64,000 bases of DNA from Rhodococcus tibetensis (GCF_024438035.1 NZ_JANFQF010000022.1:41768-105767); one strand, 5' to 3'. Counted from the first letter of the stretch, positions 9,660 to 18,672 are shown. The notes: generated by a model not told the origin, from the sequence alone. A program made the numbers and translations.

Positions 9660-10694
9660 TCAGAAGTCCGATTCCGAGGCAGCGGCGCCGATCTCGGCGA
9701 GCAGGGGGGTGTCGCCGTCGTCGTCAGGTGTGGCGGCTCGCTGCAGCCGTTGCCGCACGAGGTCCCGGATTCGATCGCGGACCTCGCGCCCGCCGAGTTC
9801 GGGGTGGAGGTTTCCGCCGAACCCGGGGAGGTAGACCTCCACGGTGACCCCCCCTTCAGATCCCGGTGGGGCGTGGGTGGCGCCGACCCAGGTGTCGCCG
9901 GTCAGGTGCAGTGCGACATCGACGGCGCGTGACGGATCGGCGCCGGCCACTGTGGCACGCGGGCGCAGGTGTGCGGGTACGGCTCCGACGAGGTGCGGTG
10001 AGGCCACCACAGCCACGCGCACGGCGGTGTTGCCGGCAACGTGTGTCACTTCCCAGGACACTGCCCGCTCGGACGCGTCGACGATGCCGGGAGGGTAACG
10101 GCGCCAGTCGGTTCCGCTGATGCCGCGGGCGAGGACGAGGGTGCCGGGCCTGACCGCCGCCGTGCCGGCTGCGAGAGCGTAATCCTCTGCGCGCGCCGAG
10201 TCTCCCGCCGGTGGCGGTGAAACGGCGACGAAGAGCGCGTCAGCGCCGGCGACCACGGACTCGCAGTCGTCGACGAGTCCGGTGATGTCGCGGTCCAGCA
10301 GGGCGTCGTCGAGGGTCGGGATGTCATCGATCGTCGAGGCCGGCCACCATCGTGCGGCCCAGAGCGCGAAGGCGAGTCGCCGCACCTTCGCGGCGAGGTC
10401 CGGGCGTGCCGGTGCGTATTCGACCTCGTCCACAGACACACCGGGCTCGGCCAGCGCCAAAGCCACCGGCTCTCCGTACAGCGCCCACACCCAGTTCTGC
10501 GCGGAGGTCACGTTGTCGATCACTGCGGTGGGTGGGGCGGATTCGGTGAGCACACTCCAGCTGAGGTGTCCGCCGGCGACCTCCAGGACGGCGACGTCGA
10601 TACCCGGATTGTCGTCCAGAACGCTGGGCGCGGCCCCGGGCGTGATCGCGCAGAGGCCTGCGGCTACTGCCCTCACGGTCACCGAGTCCGGCAT
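9660..10694 (-). CDS. Uncharacterised protein of the CHAT/TPR operon (344 aa)
   Basis: A 344-residue soluble protein I do not recognise. It starts at ATG 10694 inside a four-base ATGA overlap with the preceding gene, rejecting the longer open frame to 11159. The N-terminal ~90 residues are hydrophobic-alternating (DVAVLEVAGGHLSW), the middle is Asp-rich, and the C-terminus has a basic helix (GGREVRDRIRDLVRQRL) then an acidic tail. It could be an adaptor or substrate of the protease. Codon use and overlap strongly support a real gene; the function is unknown. Confidence 0.7.
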   Translation of the reverse strand: MPDSVTVRAVAAGLCAITPGAAPSVLDDNPGIDVAVLEVAGGHLSWSVLTESAPPTAVIDNVTSAQNWVWALYGEPVALALAEPGVSVDEVEYAPARPDLAAKVRRLAFALWAARWWPASTIDDIPTLDDALLDRDITGLVDDCESVVAGADALFVAVSPPPAGDSARAEDYALAAGTAAVRPGTLVLARGISGTDWRRYPPGIVDASERAVSWEVTHVAGNTAVRVAVVASPHLVGAVPAHLRPRATVAGADPSRAVDVALHLTGDTWVGATHAPPGSEGGVTVEVYLPGFGGNLHPELGGREVRDRIRDLVRQRLQRAATPDDDGDTPLLAEIGAAASESDF

Positions 10695-11611
10695 CAGCTT
10701 GCCCGCGATCGAGATGAATCCGTGGAGTCGGCGAGCGGCACCACGCTGAGTGCCTGCTTGACCCGCATCCGGTGGTCGAGGATGACCGATCGGGCGACAC
10801 CGTCGAGTAGATTCCACACCTCGTCGAGTTCGTGCACCGAGGACTCCCGGGCATCGCGGCCGTGCAAGCGCACCCAGAGACGCCGCAGGTACGGCCGCCA
10901 CGGCTTCTGCAGTTCGGCGGCGATGGCGGCAAGCGGATTCGTTTCGGGTAACGACCGATCTTCGGTGCTCAGCGCGAGCCGGCGAGCCTGCAGCACATAC
11001 GCTTCGCGTTGCCAGCGGCCGTTGATCGCTCGACCCGCCGCCGTGTCCGCGACAGGATCGCGACCGCCGGCCCCGATCGGCCGTAAGTCGACGGCCAGCG
11101 TGGCGCCCGCCGTCGCAACCACCCTCAACGACTCGTCGAGCAGGGCCCACGGCGAGCAACTCCGCGCAATCTCCGTCGTCACCAACTCGGCTAGGGGCGG
11201 AAGTTCGGCGCGCTCACTCGAAGCGCGCAGCACGGTGAAGGCACGTTCGTGGACGGTGCGGTCGAAGGGAAGTCCCAGTGCCGTGGTGGATGCAGACATT
11301 CCCAGGACGGGCGCCACAGGCACCGGATGCGTGGTCAATCCCAGCTCGTGAGCCGTGTACGCAGGGGGGGGTGTCCACAGCGCAATTCCGAAGTGGGTTC
11401 CGGCGGAACCGGAGACCAACCCGTCGAACACGCACTGGCCGGAGTCGTCCGACTCGTCGAGCCGTGCGCCGGGGCAGGCGTCGAGAAGTGCCTCGATCTC
11501 CGAGGTGTCGTCCGCGAGGGCGACGCGCGAGAGCGGTCGCCGGCCCCAGGCGAGATCGATGAGTGCCGTGAGTTGCCGGGCCTGCGATGGGTCGGTGATA
11601 TGGGCTTTCAA
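10694..11611 (-). CDS. Uncharacterised protein of the CHAT/TPR operon (305 aa)
   Basis: A 305-residue soluble protein, unrecognised. It begins MKAHITDPSQARQLTALIDL and ends SSRSRAS, with the stop overlapping the next gene's ATG. The C-terminal third is Arg- and Leu-rich with likely amphipathic helices (LRRLWVRLHGRDARESSVHEL). No catalytic motif, signal peptide or membrane segment is visible. It starts 21 bases after the stop of the first operon gene. Tight packing with TPR and CHAT genes implies a shared function. Confidence 0.65.
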   Translation of the reverse strand: MKAHITDPSQARQLTALIDLAWGRRPLSRVALADDTSEIEALLDACPGARLDESDDSGQCVFDGLVSGSAGTHFGIALWTPPPAYTAHELGLTTHPVPVAPVLGMSASTTALGLPFDRTVHERAFTVLRASSERAELPPLAELVTTEIARSCSPWALLDESLRVVATAGATLAVDLRPIGAGGRDPVADTAAGRAINGRWQREAYVLQARRLALSTEDRSLPETNPLAAIAAELQKPWRPYLRRLWVRLHGRDARESSVHELDEVWNLLDGVARSVILDHRMRVKQALSVVPLADSTDSSRSRAS

Positions 11612-11632
11612 AGCCTGAGTGGTGCGTCCGGC

Positions 11633-12073
11633 CTAGTATTCGTGCACGTCGCGCAGGGTGTTTGCCGCGATCGACTCGCCGCGGTCAGAGTCCGGTGGGC
11701 CGGCCGTGGCGGCCAGCTCGAAACAGCGCTGAAAGTACAGGTCCTGCGGATTGCCCTCGGTGATCCGTAGTGCACGGCGGACCCGCTTGAGCAGCGTGAA
11801 CCATGCTGCCGTGGCACGCAGCAGATCAGCGGAGGCGTGCAGGCGTGTCGCCAGAAGCTCCGCGCCGTCAGAGGAGATGACCGGACCGGCACACGCCGGG
11901 TTCTGCACCGGGCGAATCACCAGCGGATCGAGAATCAGTTTGACTGTGCGGCTGAGCGGCCCGCCGTCCGGGCCGCTCAGCGGTTCGACGCCGTGCAGTT
12001 CCCGCCACACCTCGTCCACGACCATGGCGCGGGGTCGTCGAGTAGCCGTCGCCCCCATCGCTCCCGTCCGCAT
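11633..12073 (-). CDS. Uncharacterised small protein, first gene of CHAT/TPR operon
   Basis: Up to 146 residues, unrecognised. ATG 12073 is the longest start; internal ATGs at 12058 and 12025 are also possible, and none has a strong ribosome site. The middle has a run of predicted amphipathic helix (LHASADLLRATAAWFTLLKRVRRAL) and the tail is acidic (TLRDVHEY). A small helical first gene could be a sensor or recruitment module for the downstream protease, which is inference only. It is divergent from the lipoprotein gene at 12234, leaving 160 bases for promoters. Confidence 0.6.
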   Translation of the reverse strand: MRTGAMGATATRRPRAMVVDEVWRELHGVEPLSGPDGGPLSRTVKLILDPLVIRPVQNPACAGPVISSDGAELLATRLHASADLLRATAAWFTLLKRVRRALRITEGNPQDLYFQRCFELAATAGPPDSDRGESIAANTLRDVHEY

Positions 12074-12233
12074 TCGTGCAGGCTACCGCAGGTATGCCCG
12101 GTAGAGGTCGGCAGAAATCTGGGATCGGTAGGGCGCGGGCCGTCCATACCTTTCAGCCATCGGCCCCACACCGCGGGACGAAGAGATCGGAGACGGGCGC
12201 CGAGCGCCCCTCACCACATGCGAAGGACGGATC

Positions 12234-12788
12234 ATGAACAAGATCATTCGGACTCAGCCGAAGCGCGCATACACCGCAGGCATCGTCGCGGTTGCGGCTG
12301 CAGCCCTGCTGCTCTCGGGTTGCAGTGACAGCAAGGGGTCCAATGGCAGCTCCGACGCCTCCACGGCCGCCTCGGAGACGTCGAACGCCCCGAGCCCGGC
12401 CGGTGCGTCCGCGGCCGTCATCGACGGGAAGGCGTTGGACGCCACGTTCGACGCCACATGCGCCAAGCGGGGTGACACCTTGGCGCTGGCTCTCGCCGAC
12501 ACCGGCAATGCCACGTACGGGGACCTGGCCGTGAGCGCGACCATCACCGGCGCGGACACCGTCCAGGCCGTCGGGATCGCCGGCAGCAAGGGCGGATCCA
12601 ACGGATTGCCCTACGCCCTCGGGTTCGGCCAGGGAATGCCCGGTGGCACCGCGACGGTCGTGAAGGACGGTGACGTGTACAAGGTGACGGGGGAAGGCGT
12701 CGGCGCTCCCGACATGAGCAATCCGACCGCGCCGACCACGGCGAAGTTCGACATCACCTTCGCGTGCTCCACCATCGTCGACGGCTGA
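12234..12788 (+). CDS. LpqH-like (19 kDa antigen family) lipoprotein
   Basis: A 184-residue lipoprotein. The signal peptide ends at lipobox LLSG-Cys30, so the mature protein should be lipid-anchored on the outer face of the cytoplasmic membrane or in the envelope. A Ser/Ala-rich linker follows to about residue 60, then a small beta-rich domain with FDATCAKRG and DITFACSTIVDG, whose two cysteines probably form the disulfide seen in the mycobacterial LpqH family. LpqH is an abundant surface antigen and TLR2 ligand in Mycobacterium. ATG 12234 follows GAAGGACGGATC. Confidence 0.85.
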   Translation: MNKIIRTQPKRAYTAGIVAVAAAALLLSGCSDSKGSNGSSDASTAASETSNAPSPAGASAAVIDGKALDATFDATCAKRGDTLALALADTGNATYGDLAVSATITGADTVQAVGIAGSKGGSNGLPYALGFGQGMPGGTATVVKDGDVYKVTGEGVGAPDMSNPTAPTTAKFDITFACSTIVDG

Positions 12789-12903
12789 GCCCCACACCAC
12801 TAGCACCACGGCGCGCGCGAGTCTCGGACAGATGCTGCGACAACGGGATTCGCGCGCACCAGGGCACTGCCCTCACCGCCCACACGTATCGAAAGGGAAC
12901 ATC

Positions 12904-13275
12904 ATGAGCAAGATCCTGCGCGTCACAGCGCTCACGTTCTTCGTCGGGTCCGTCGGCTACTACCTCTGGTACGGCCTCGGTAACCAGGGGGCAACGGACT
13001 ACGGGATCGAAGGTCTCGCCTGGGTCGGTCCACAGATGATCTGGCCGATCCTCGCCACGACCCTCGTCATCATGGTCTTCGCCTTCACCGGCGACAGCGT
13101 GATGGCGGCACTGACCGGCACGAACAGCGCAGCGTTCCGCAACGGGTCTGTCGGGATCGGTACCGTTCGCGCGGTCCGCCAGACCGGAATGACCCTCAAC
13201 GATCAGCCGGAGGTCCGAATCGATCTCGGTGTCGAGGACGCCGACGGAAAACATTCGAATCGCACGCGAAAATGA
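12904..13275 (+). CDS. Membrane protein, N-terminal part (gene split by frameshift)
   Basis: Start MSKILRVTAL after GAAAGGGAAC; 123 residues as read. Two membrane helices (about 8-25 and 45-65) are followed by a soluble beta-rich domain (VGIGTVRAVRQTGMTLNDQPEV). In this actinobacterial family the domain normally continues. Here the frame ends in KHSNRTRK-stop after a four-A run at 13248-13251. Reading past that run in the other frame gives KTFESHAKMIVPFTELAL, which joins smoothly to the next ORF. So 12904-13706 is most likely one gene of ~267 codons with a one-base loss, a sequence error, or a programmed shift. Confidence 0.75.
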   Translation: MSKILRVTALTFFVGSVGYYLWYGLGNQGATDYGIEGLAWVGPQMIWPILATTLVIMVFAFTGDSVMAALTGTNSAAFRNGSVGIGTVRAVRQTGMTLNDQPEVRIDLGVEDADGKHSNRTRK

Positions 13276-13706
13276 TTGTGCCGTTCACCGAACTGGCGCT
13301 GATTCAGCCCGGTGTCGTGCTACCCGTGCGGTACGTACCGGGGCGCACGGACAAGGTGGAGATCGATCGCTCCGGCGACACCGAGGCGGTCACCGTAGCG
13401 TGGAATCACACCATGATCCGGCAGGGCATCACCTCTGCGGACAAGCTCGACGTTGCCGCGCGGGGAGTCGCGGCCCGGGCGGTGGTGCAGTCGCTGAGCG
13501 TTCCGGGGGAGATCCGCAACGGACATCCCAAGGTGCACCTCGGCCTGGTGGTCAATCGGCCCGACGGATCGACGTTCACCACCCCCGTCGAGAAGTTCCT
13601 GCCGTCACGCAGCGTCGCGCACGTGCAGGTGGGACGAGTACTCGACGTCCGCTACCTTCCCACGAACGAGCGCGAGGTCGTGCTCGCGCTGCCGGTGAAT
13701 GTGTGA
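13272..13706 (+). CDS. Membrane protein, C-terminal part (frameshift continuation)
   Basis: 144 residues when read from ATG 13272, which overlaps the previous stop, but that Met is probably internal (AKMIVPF). It holds two copies of a beta-barrel-like module: one with IQPGVVLPVRYVPGRTD, one with HVQVGRVLDVRYLPTNE. The spacing of the phrase LPVRY after a domain with INDQPEV matches the single-protein family in which two such modules follow two N-terminal helices. If the frame change is real, this half would lack its membrane anchor. Confidence 0.65.
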   Translation: MIVPFTELALIQPGVVLPVRYVPGRTDKVEIDRSGDTEAVTVAWNHTMIRQGITSADKLDVAARGVAARAVVQSLSVPGEIRNGHPKVHLGLVVNRPDGSTFTTPVEKFLPSRSVAHVQVGRVLDVRYLPTNEREVVLALPVNV

Positions 13707-13807
13707 CCGGACGGGCCACCGTGGACGTCGTCCGGGCGTCTCCGCCCGCCCGGGTACCCGAACGGTCATAGTGGACAGGGAAAGGTACACGCGACGAGGG
13801 GAGCATT

Positions 13808-14314
13808 GTGGATCACAGTGCGTTGTTGACCGACGCTTTCGATCGCATTCAGGAGACCGTGCACGAGGCGCTGTCAGAGCTGCCGTCGGGCGCTCTCACC
13901 TATCGGGTGGACGAGGACGCGAACACCATCGCCTGGCTCGTCTGGCATCTCACCCGTGTGCAGGACGACCATGTTGCCGGGGTGGCGGGAACCGAGCAGG
14001 TGTGGACGTCGGGCGGGTGGTGTGAACGTTTCGACCTGCCCTTCCCGGTGGCCGCGATCGGGTACGGGCAGTCTTCCGCCGAGGTGGCGAGGGTGACGAC
14101 CGCAGCCGGGCTCCTGCTCGGGTATCACGACGCGGTCCACGACCGAACCGTCGACTACGTCCAATCGATCGGTCCGGACGACCTCGATCGCATCGTCGAC
14201 GAGAACTGGGATCCACCGGTCACCCTCGGTGTGCGGCTGATCAGCGTGATCTCCGACGATCTGCAGCACGCCGGGCAGGCGGCGTACATCCGCGGAATCT
14301 ACGAACGGCGCTGA
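13808..14314 (+). CDS. DinB/DUF664-like protein
   Basis: A 168-residue protein of the DinB four-helix bundle superfamily. Metal-binding histidine candidates are in LVWHLTRVQDDHV (near 48-56) and DDLQHAGQAAYIRG near the C-terminus, the usual three-His pattern. Members include mycothiol- or bacillithiol-dependent transferases and DUF664 proteins; which applies is not visible. GTG start at 13808 follows GAGGGGAGC. Its 3' end overlaps the 3' end of the convergent oxygenase gene by 16 bases. Confidence 0.8.
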   Translation: MDHSALLTDAFDRIQETVHEALSELPSGALTYRVDEDANTIAWLVWHLTRVQDDHVAGVAGTEQVWTSGGWCERFDLPFPVAAIGYGQSSAEVARVTTAAGLLLGYHDAVHDRTVDYVQSIGPDDLDRIVDENWDPPVTLGVRLISVISDDLQHAGQAAYIRGIYERR

Positions 14315-15510
14315 CGCGGCCCGCGCTTCGGTTCGTTGTCGGCGAGCCAAGATTCCACTCGCAGCCGTGAGCGCCGGCTCACCCCCTCCCGGACCGCCGG
14401 GCTCAGTCTCGCCGCACCGTGCAGCACACCGTTCCCGGCGAGCGCCAACGGCACGTACCAGGGAAGTGCGGACGGCAGTCCCAGTTCCTGCATCCCGGTC
14501 TTGCCGGAGAACAGCCGCTGGATGCTGAGGAGGCGCTGCTGGTTTATTCTGCGTCGCAACGATTGCGCGCGGGCGTAGGAGAAGTTGCCCCAGGATTTCT
14601 GCAAGGCGTCTGCCAGAACTCTCGAGTTCTCATCCGGGCCGGGGGCGAACATTCCGATCTGGCACAGGTTCCGTCGCCCGGTGTTCTCGTCGTCGACCAG
14701 CCAATGGTCGTCGATGCCCATCAGCCACCCGATGTACCGCCACAGGTGCATGACGTCGCGGCCCTCGTCGGCGGAGACCCACACACCCAGCGACCTCAGG
14801 CCGACGAGGAAGGTCGTCGAAAAGAGCCCAAGCGTGCCGGCCTGATCCGACTGATTGATCGGCATTCCCCACTCGGCGACATCCCAGTCCTCGTCCCGCA
14901 GCAACGAGTGGTTGACGAACGCATGCATCAACCGGACGTGCACCGACAGCTGCCAGCCCTGGCGATCGCGGTCCATCCCGCCGGGCAGGACGCACTCGTA
15001 CCACCACCGGACCGTCTCTGCGACGCGCCCACCCGCTCCAGCGCCGACGAGCCGGCCCGTGGACACGAGCTGCCGGGTGGTCGCCGAGCTCCGGTACCCA
15101 TTCATCAACGAGCCAGTTGCGAGCAGGTCGAGTCCCGTCATGCCGCTGCGCAGGCAGACCGCCGCTCCTCGCGCGAGTCGTGCATCGTCCACCCAGGAGG
15201 GCCGGTGACCCACCGAGTCGAAGAATGCAGCGAGTGGCGCCGGGGGCTCGTCCACGCCGGCGATCCCGCGGGAAAGCGCGGTGTCGAACTGCGTCATCGT
15301 CACCGTTTTGTCGACGAGGATGGCGTGCGCAAGCGCAGCACCGAGCTCGTCCTGACTCATCACCGCCCGGGCGTGACGGTCCTCCTCGGCGGGAGTCGGC
15401 CGCGTATCTCCGCGGGTGAGCAGCGACAGCGCCCGCATCGACCGGCGCCCCCACTCGAGGTCGCGGGCGAATCGGCGCGGAGGGATGAACTCGGTCTGTA
15501 CTTCAGTCAT
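14299..15510 (-). CDS. Latex-clearing/MpaB-like oxygenase (DUF2236)
   Basis: 403 residues from ATG 15510 (MTEVQTEFIPPRRF). It has the DUF2236 region of the Lcp/MpaB family, b-type haem oxygenases that cleave polyisoprene or act on related substrates. Visible family features: MNGYRSSATTRQLVSTGRLV near 180, VHVRLMHAFVNHSLL with a candidate haem-ligand His near 220, and WRYIGWLMGIDDHWL. No Tat or Sec signal is evident, unlike secreted rubber-degrading Lcp, so it may be an intracellular paralogue. The divergent TetR gene 128 bases away is the arrangement seen for lcp and its repressor. Start is uncertain. Confidence 0.75.
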   Translation of the reverse strand: MTEVQTEFIPPRRFARDLEWGRRSMRALSLLTRGDTRPTPAEEDRHARAVMSQDELGAALAHAILVDKTVTMTQFDTALSRGIAGVDEPPAPLAAFFDSVGHRPSWVDDARLARGAAVCLRSGMTGLDLLATGSLMNGYRSSATTRQLVSTGRLVGAGAGGRVAETVRWWYECVLPGGMDRDRQGWQLSVHVRLMHAFVNHSLLRDEDWDVAEWGMPINQSDQAGTLGLFSTTFLVGLRSLGVWVSADEGRDVMHLWRYIGWLMGIDDHWLVDDENTGRRNLCQIGMFAPGPDENSRVLADALQKSWGNFSYARAQSLRRRINQQRLLSIQRLFSGKTGMQELGLPSALPWYVPLALAGNGVLHGAARLSPAVREGVSRRSRLRVESWLADNEPKRGPRQRRS

Positions 15511-15638
15511 GTGGATGAACTCGATTCGGGCGCGTAGGTACTTCCGACCAGCTTTCGCGGCTGCCTGAGTTACAGTGCACACCACCGAATCGGACGGGTA
15601 CAAGTCGCATTGAGGCACAGAAGGGACCGGTCTACGCA

Positions 15639-16262
15639 ATGGGCACTGGCCAGCGGAAAGGCCCGTCTCAGCAGCGATCGCAGGCGACGGTGGCACGCAT
15701 CTTGTCGGCCACTGGTCAGGTTTTGGAAGCCAAGGGTTACGCCGGGTGCAGCACTGGCGCCATCGCGGAGGCGGCCGGTATCTCGAAGGGCTCGGTGTAT
15801 CAGTACTTCGCCAACAAGGACGAGATCATCGAGGTTCTCCTCGACGGCATCGTCGACGAGACGACGCGCACCTTCGGAGAGCACCTCGAGCGGTCGCTCG
15901 GGCAGGGGGCCTTTCTGCGAGACCCCGCCCTCCAAGGGCAACTCCTGGCCGTGCTGGACAGTTATCGAGGGATACTCGCGCCTTTGCTCAACGACGCGCC
16001 GCACCTCGGACTGACGCACCGCTCGGCCCGCCTCGAGGAGCGCTGCCGGGACCTGCTGCGCACGTACGTCACGCTCAATCCGTCGGCGATCGCTCCCGGC
16101 GTGGATCTCGAATCGCTGCTGCTGGTCCTCACGGTCAGCTACCGCGCGCTCAGCCTCGAGTACCTGCGCCGAGACCTCCGGGAGCGCCGGAACGAGCTGG
16201 CGGCGGTGTTGTACGACATGACGATGGGCGGCCTGGCAGGCGGAAATCTCGCCGGCCTGTAA
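15639..16262 (+). CDS. TetR family regulator
   Basis: 207 residues. The N-terminal helix-turn-helix spans about 25-65 (TGAIAEAAGISKGSVYQYF), a typical TetR DNA-binding domain, followed by an all-helical ligand domain. Divergent from the Lcp-like oxygenase, which suggests it represses that gene and itself from the 128-base gap; I did not find a clear dyad there. It is dimeric and cytoplasmic by family. The last residues are Gly/Ala/Leu-rich. Confidence 0.9.
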   Translation: MGTGQRKGPSQQRSQATVARILSATGQVLEAKGYAGCSTGAIAEAAGISKGSVYQYFANKDEIIEVLLDGIVDETTRTFGEHLERSLGQGAFLRDPALQGQLLAVLDSYRGILAPLLNDAPHLGLTHRSARLEERCRDLLRTYVTLNPSAIAPGVDLESLLLVLTVSYRALSLEYLRRDLRERRNELAAVLYDMTMGGLAGGNLAGL

Positions 16263-16329
16263 CACAAACGGGCCCTCCGGAGAAATACCAGTTGAGCCCG
16301 TGGCGCTGTCGGACCCCGACCCGGCAGCG

Positions 16330-18672
16330 TCAGGGGCTTTCTCCTTGCCGGAGCCGCACGGCGAACGGCTGCCGACGTCGCCCGGCAGGTGCGCCGGGCA
16401 CCTCTATCCGCACGACTCGCTCCAGCGCCCGCAAGTCGCTCTCGATCCGCCGGAACAGCTGGTACACGCCGATGAACGCGAAGATGCCGCCCAGGCACAG
16501 TCCTCGAACGGTCGCGTTGACGGCGTCGCTCGGGTCGCCGCCGACGAAACTGAGTCCGGCGACGCCGATCAACGGCACCGACGCCGCGACCGCGAGGTAA
16601 CGCGGCATGCTGCGGCCGAGGCTCCGGATGCTGCGGCCGTCATTGCTCCGCAACTCGCCGTGGGAGAGCAGGATCGGCGACAAGCATCGGACGCCGTAGA
16701 ACGTGAGGATGAAGAAGGGGTACGCCACCGCCACCGCTCCGCACACCGCGAGTGAGGCGAGGACTTGGGTGAATGCGTGGAGCGGAATCCCACCGGCGGT
16801 GATCTGCAGGGCTATCGGATAGGCGACGCCGGCCACAACCCACAACGCGAAACTCACGACGACGCCGCGATGGCCGAGGGTCAGCGTGGCGACGCGGGCT
16901 TTGCCGAGAAGGCCGGAACTGTAGGTGCGGCCCTGGCTGAGACCACGCGGCACCGTCATCGACAGTCGACACCAGTAGAGGATGAGAACCGCGCCGAGCG
17001 GAAAGGCGACACCGCCGATGATCAGGTGGACCCGCTCGAGATTCTGCTGTGCTTCCGCAGGGAGCGCGGAAATGATCAGAACCTTGTTGTAGTAATAGTT
17101 GTATCCGGCCGCCAGCACGTTGGGGATACCGATCGCAGCGAGCAGGATGGCCGGGGCCCACCGCCACATCGTGGCACGCAAACTACCCGGCGTCGGGTCG
17201 ACGAGGTCGCGTGCGTGCGGGTCGAGACACAGCGCGAACTGGCGGGCGAGCTTGCGGCCGCTCGACCACCGGTCGTCCCGGTCGGGTGCTAGCGACTTCA
17301 CGAGGATGCGCCGCAGCGCCGCGGGACAACCGTCGGGCAACGGGTTGCGCTCGAGGTCGACGCCCCCGCGCCGGGATTCGAGGAGCACGTGCGGCGACGG
17401 GGGCGCCTCTCCTGCTTCGCCGTCGGGGAACGGTCGGCTCCCGGTCAGCAGTTCCCACAACAGGACGCCGAGAGCGTAGATGTCGCTCCGGGTGTCGAGG
17501 TCACCGGCGGTCCGCGCGGCAACCGGGTCGCAGGCCTCGAGCTGTTCGGGCGACATGTAAGCCACCGAGCCGCCGATGAACCCCGCAGAGCCCGGCGTTG
17601 CCACACAGTCGCTGGAGCTCACGTTGAAATCGGCCAGCTTGGGCACGCCCTCCACGCCCAGCAGTACGTTCGCCGGTTTGATGTCGCGGTGCAGTACTCC
17701 GTGCTTACGCGCGTATTCGAGGGCGTCGGCCAGACGCAAGCCGATCCAGGCGACAGTCTCCGGCCAGGACAAGGCCGCGATCTCGCTGCGCACACTGGAA
17801 TCCTCGGGCCGCATCTCGCCCTTCTCGTCCAGAACGAGGTCGATCGAAGCGAGAAGAAGTTGTCCTGAGCGCTTGTCGGGCGGTGTGGTGCGCACGAGCC
17901 GGACCACGTCCAGCAAGGTGCCGCCTGGCACGTACTCCATGAAGAGCAACCGGAGTTGACGCTCTTCCAACAGCCGCTGATCGAAGACACGCACGATGTA
18001 CGGATGGTCGAGCTGGGCCATCGTCTGCGGCTCGGTGCCGACGTTGCGCGAAATCTTGAGTGCCACCCAGCGTTGCATCGAGTGCTGCCGGGCGAGGAAC
18101 ACCCGCGCGAACGCTCCCCGGCCCAATTCCCGTACGAGTTCGAAATCGTCGAGGCGAGCTCCGACGTCGAATGCGTCGCCCGCCGTCGACTTCGGAGTGA
18201 GCGTGCGCCGATGCCGATCGAGGGTGAGCAGGCTTTCGAAGCGGTTCGCCTGAGCGGGATATGCCTTCACATACTCGTCGGCCGCCACCTTCTCTCCGCT
18301 GTCGCGTCTGACGCGGTATTCCTCGTAGACGAGATCGGCCGGCAGTGGTTCGGCCAGGAGTTCCGGGAATTCGAGGCAGTAGTCGGCAAGCCGTTTCGGC
18401 TGCCCCGCACGCAGCCATCGGTATTCGAGATCCACCTTGATCAGTTCGGATAGTGCTGCCCGTCGAATGGCTGCCGTATCGGGGAGATACTCGGTGAGCG
18501 CGGCCGGAGAGCCGGACGACTCCCAGTCGGCGACCAGTTGTTCGACGCCGCTCTCCACGACGAATCCGTTGTCCGACGAGGTGACGGGAGACGACGCGAC
18601 GGCTGTGTCCGGCCCCAGTTCGGTGGGTGGACCGGTCGCGACCGTCACGTCACTCTGCGGGCGATCGTTCAT
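16330..18672 (-). CDS. Membrane-anchored Ser/Thr protein kinase
   Basis: 780 residues. A kinase domain spans about 175-480: Gly-rich loop LGRGAFARV (183-191), catalytic Lys206 in VALKIS, HRDIKPAN with Asp330, metal site DFN (348-350). An unusual ~150-residue N-terminal region precedes it, helical and rich in Leu/Glu (EYLPDTAAIR, DYCLEFPELL). This resembles modules found before kinases in large bacterial STPKs of the Planctomycetes type. After the kinase come about six membrane helices (510-760). No PASTA or extracellular sensor is visible. DFN replaces the canonical DFG. Confidence 0.88.
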   Translation of the reverse strand: MNDRPQSDVTVATGPPTELGPDTAVASSPVTSSDNGFVVESGVEQLVADWESSGSPAALTEYLPDTAAIRRAALSELIKVDLEYRWLRAGQPKRLADYCLEFPELLAEPLPADLVYEEYRVRRDSGEKVAADEYVKAYPAQANRFESLLTLDRHRRTLTPKSTAGDAFDVGARLDDFELVRELGRGAFARVFLARQHSMQRWVALKISRNVGTEPQTMAQLDHPYIVRVFDQRLLEERQLRLLFMEYVPGGTLLDVVRLVRTTPPDKRSGQLLLASIDLVLDEKGEMRPEDSSVRSEIAALSWPETVAWIGLRLADALEYARKHGVLHRDIKPANVLLGVEGVPKLADFNVSSSDCVATPGSAGFIGGSVAYMSPEQLEACDPVAARTAGDLDTRSDIYALGVLLWELLTGSRPFPDGEAGEAPPSPHVLLESRRGGVDLERNPLPDGCPAALRRILVKSLAPDRDDRWSSGRKLARQFALCLDPHARDLVDPTPGSLRATMWRWAPAILLAAIGIPNVLAAGYNYYYNKVLIISALPAEAQQNLERVHLIIGGVAFPLGAVLILYWCRLSMTVPRGLSQGRTYSSGLLGKARVATLTLGHRGVVVSFALWVVAGVAYPIALQITAGGIPLHAFTQVLASLAVCGAVAVAYPFFILTFYGVRCLSPILLSHGELRSNDGRSIRSLGRSMPRYLAVAASVPLIGVAGLSFVGGDPSDAVNATVRGLCLGGIFAFIGVYQLFRRIESDLRALERVVRIEVPGAPAGRRRQPFAVRLRQGESP

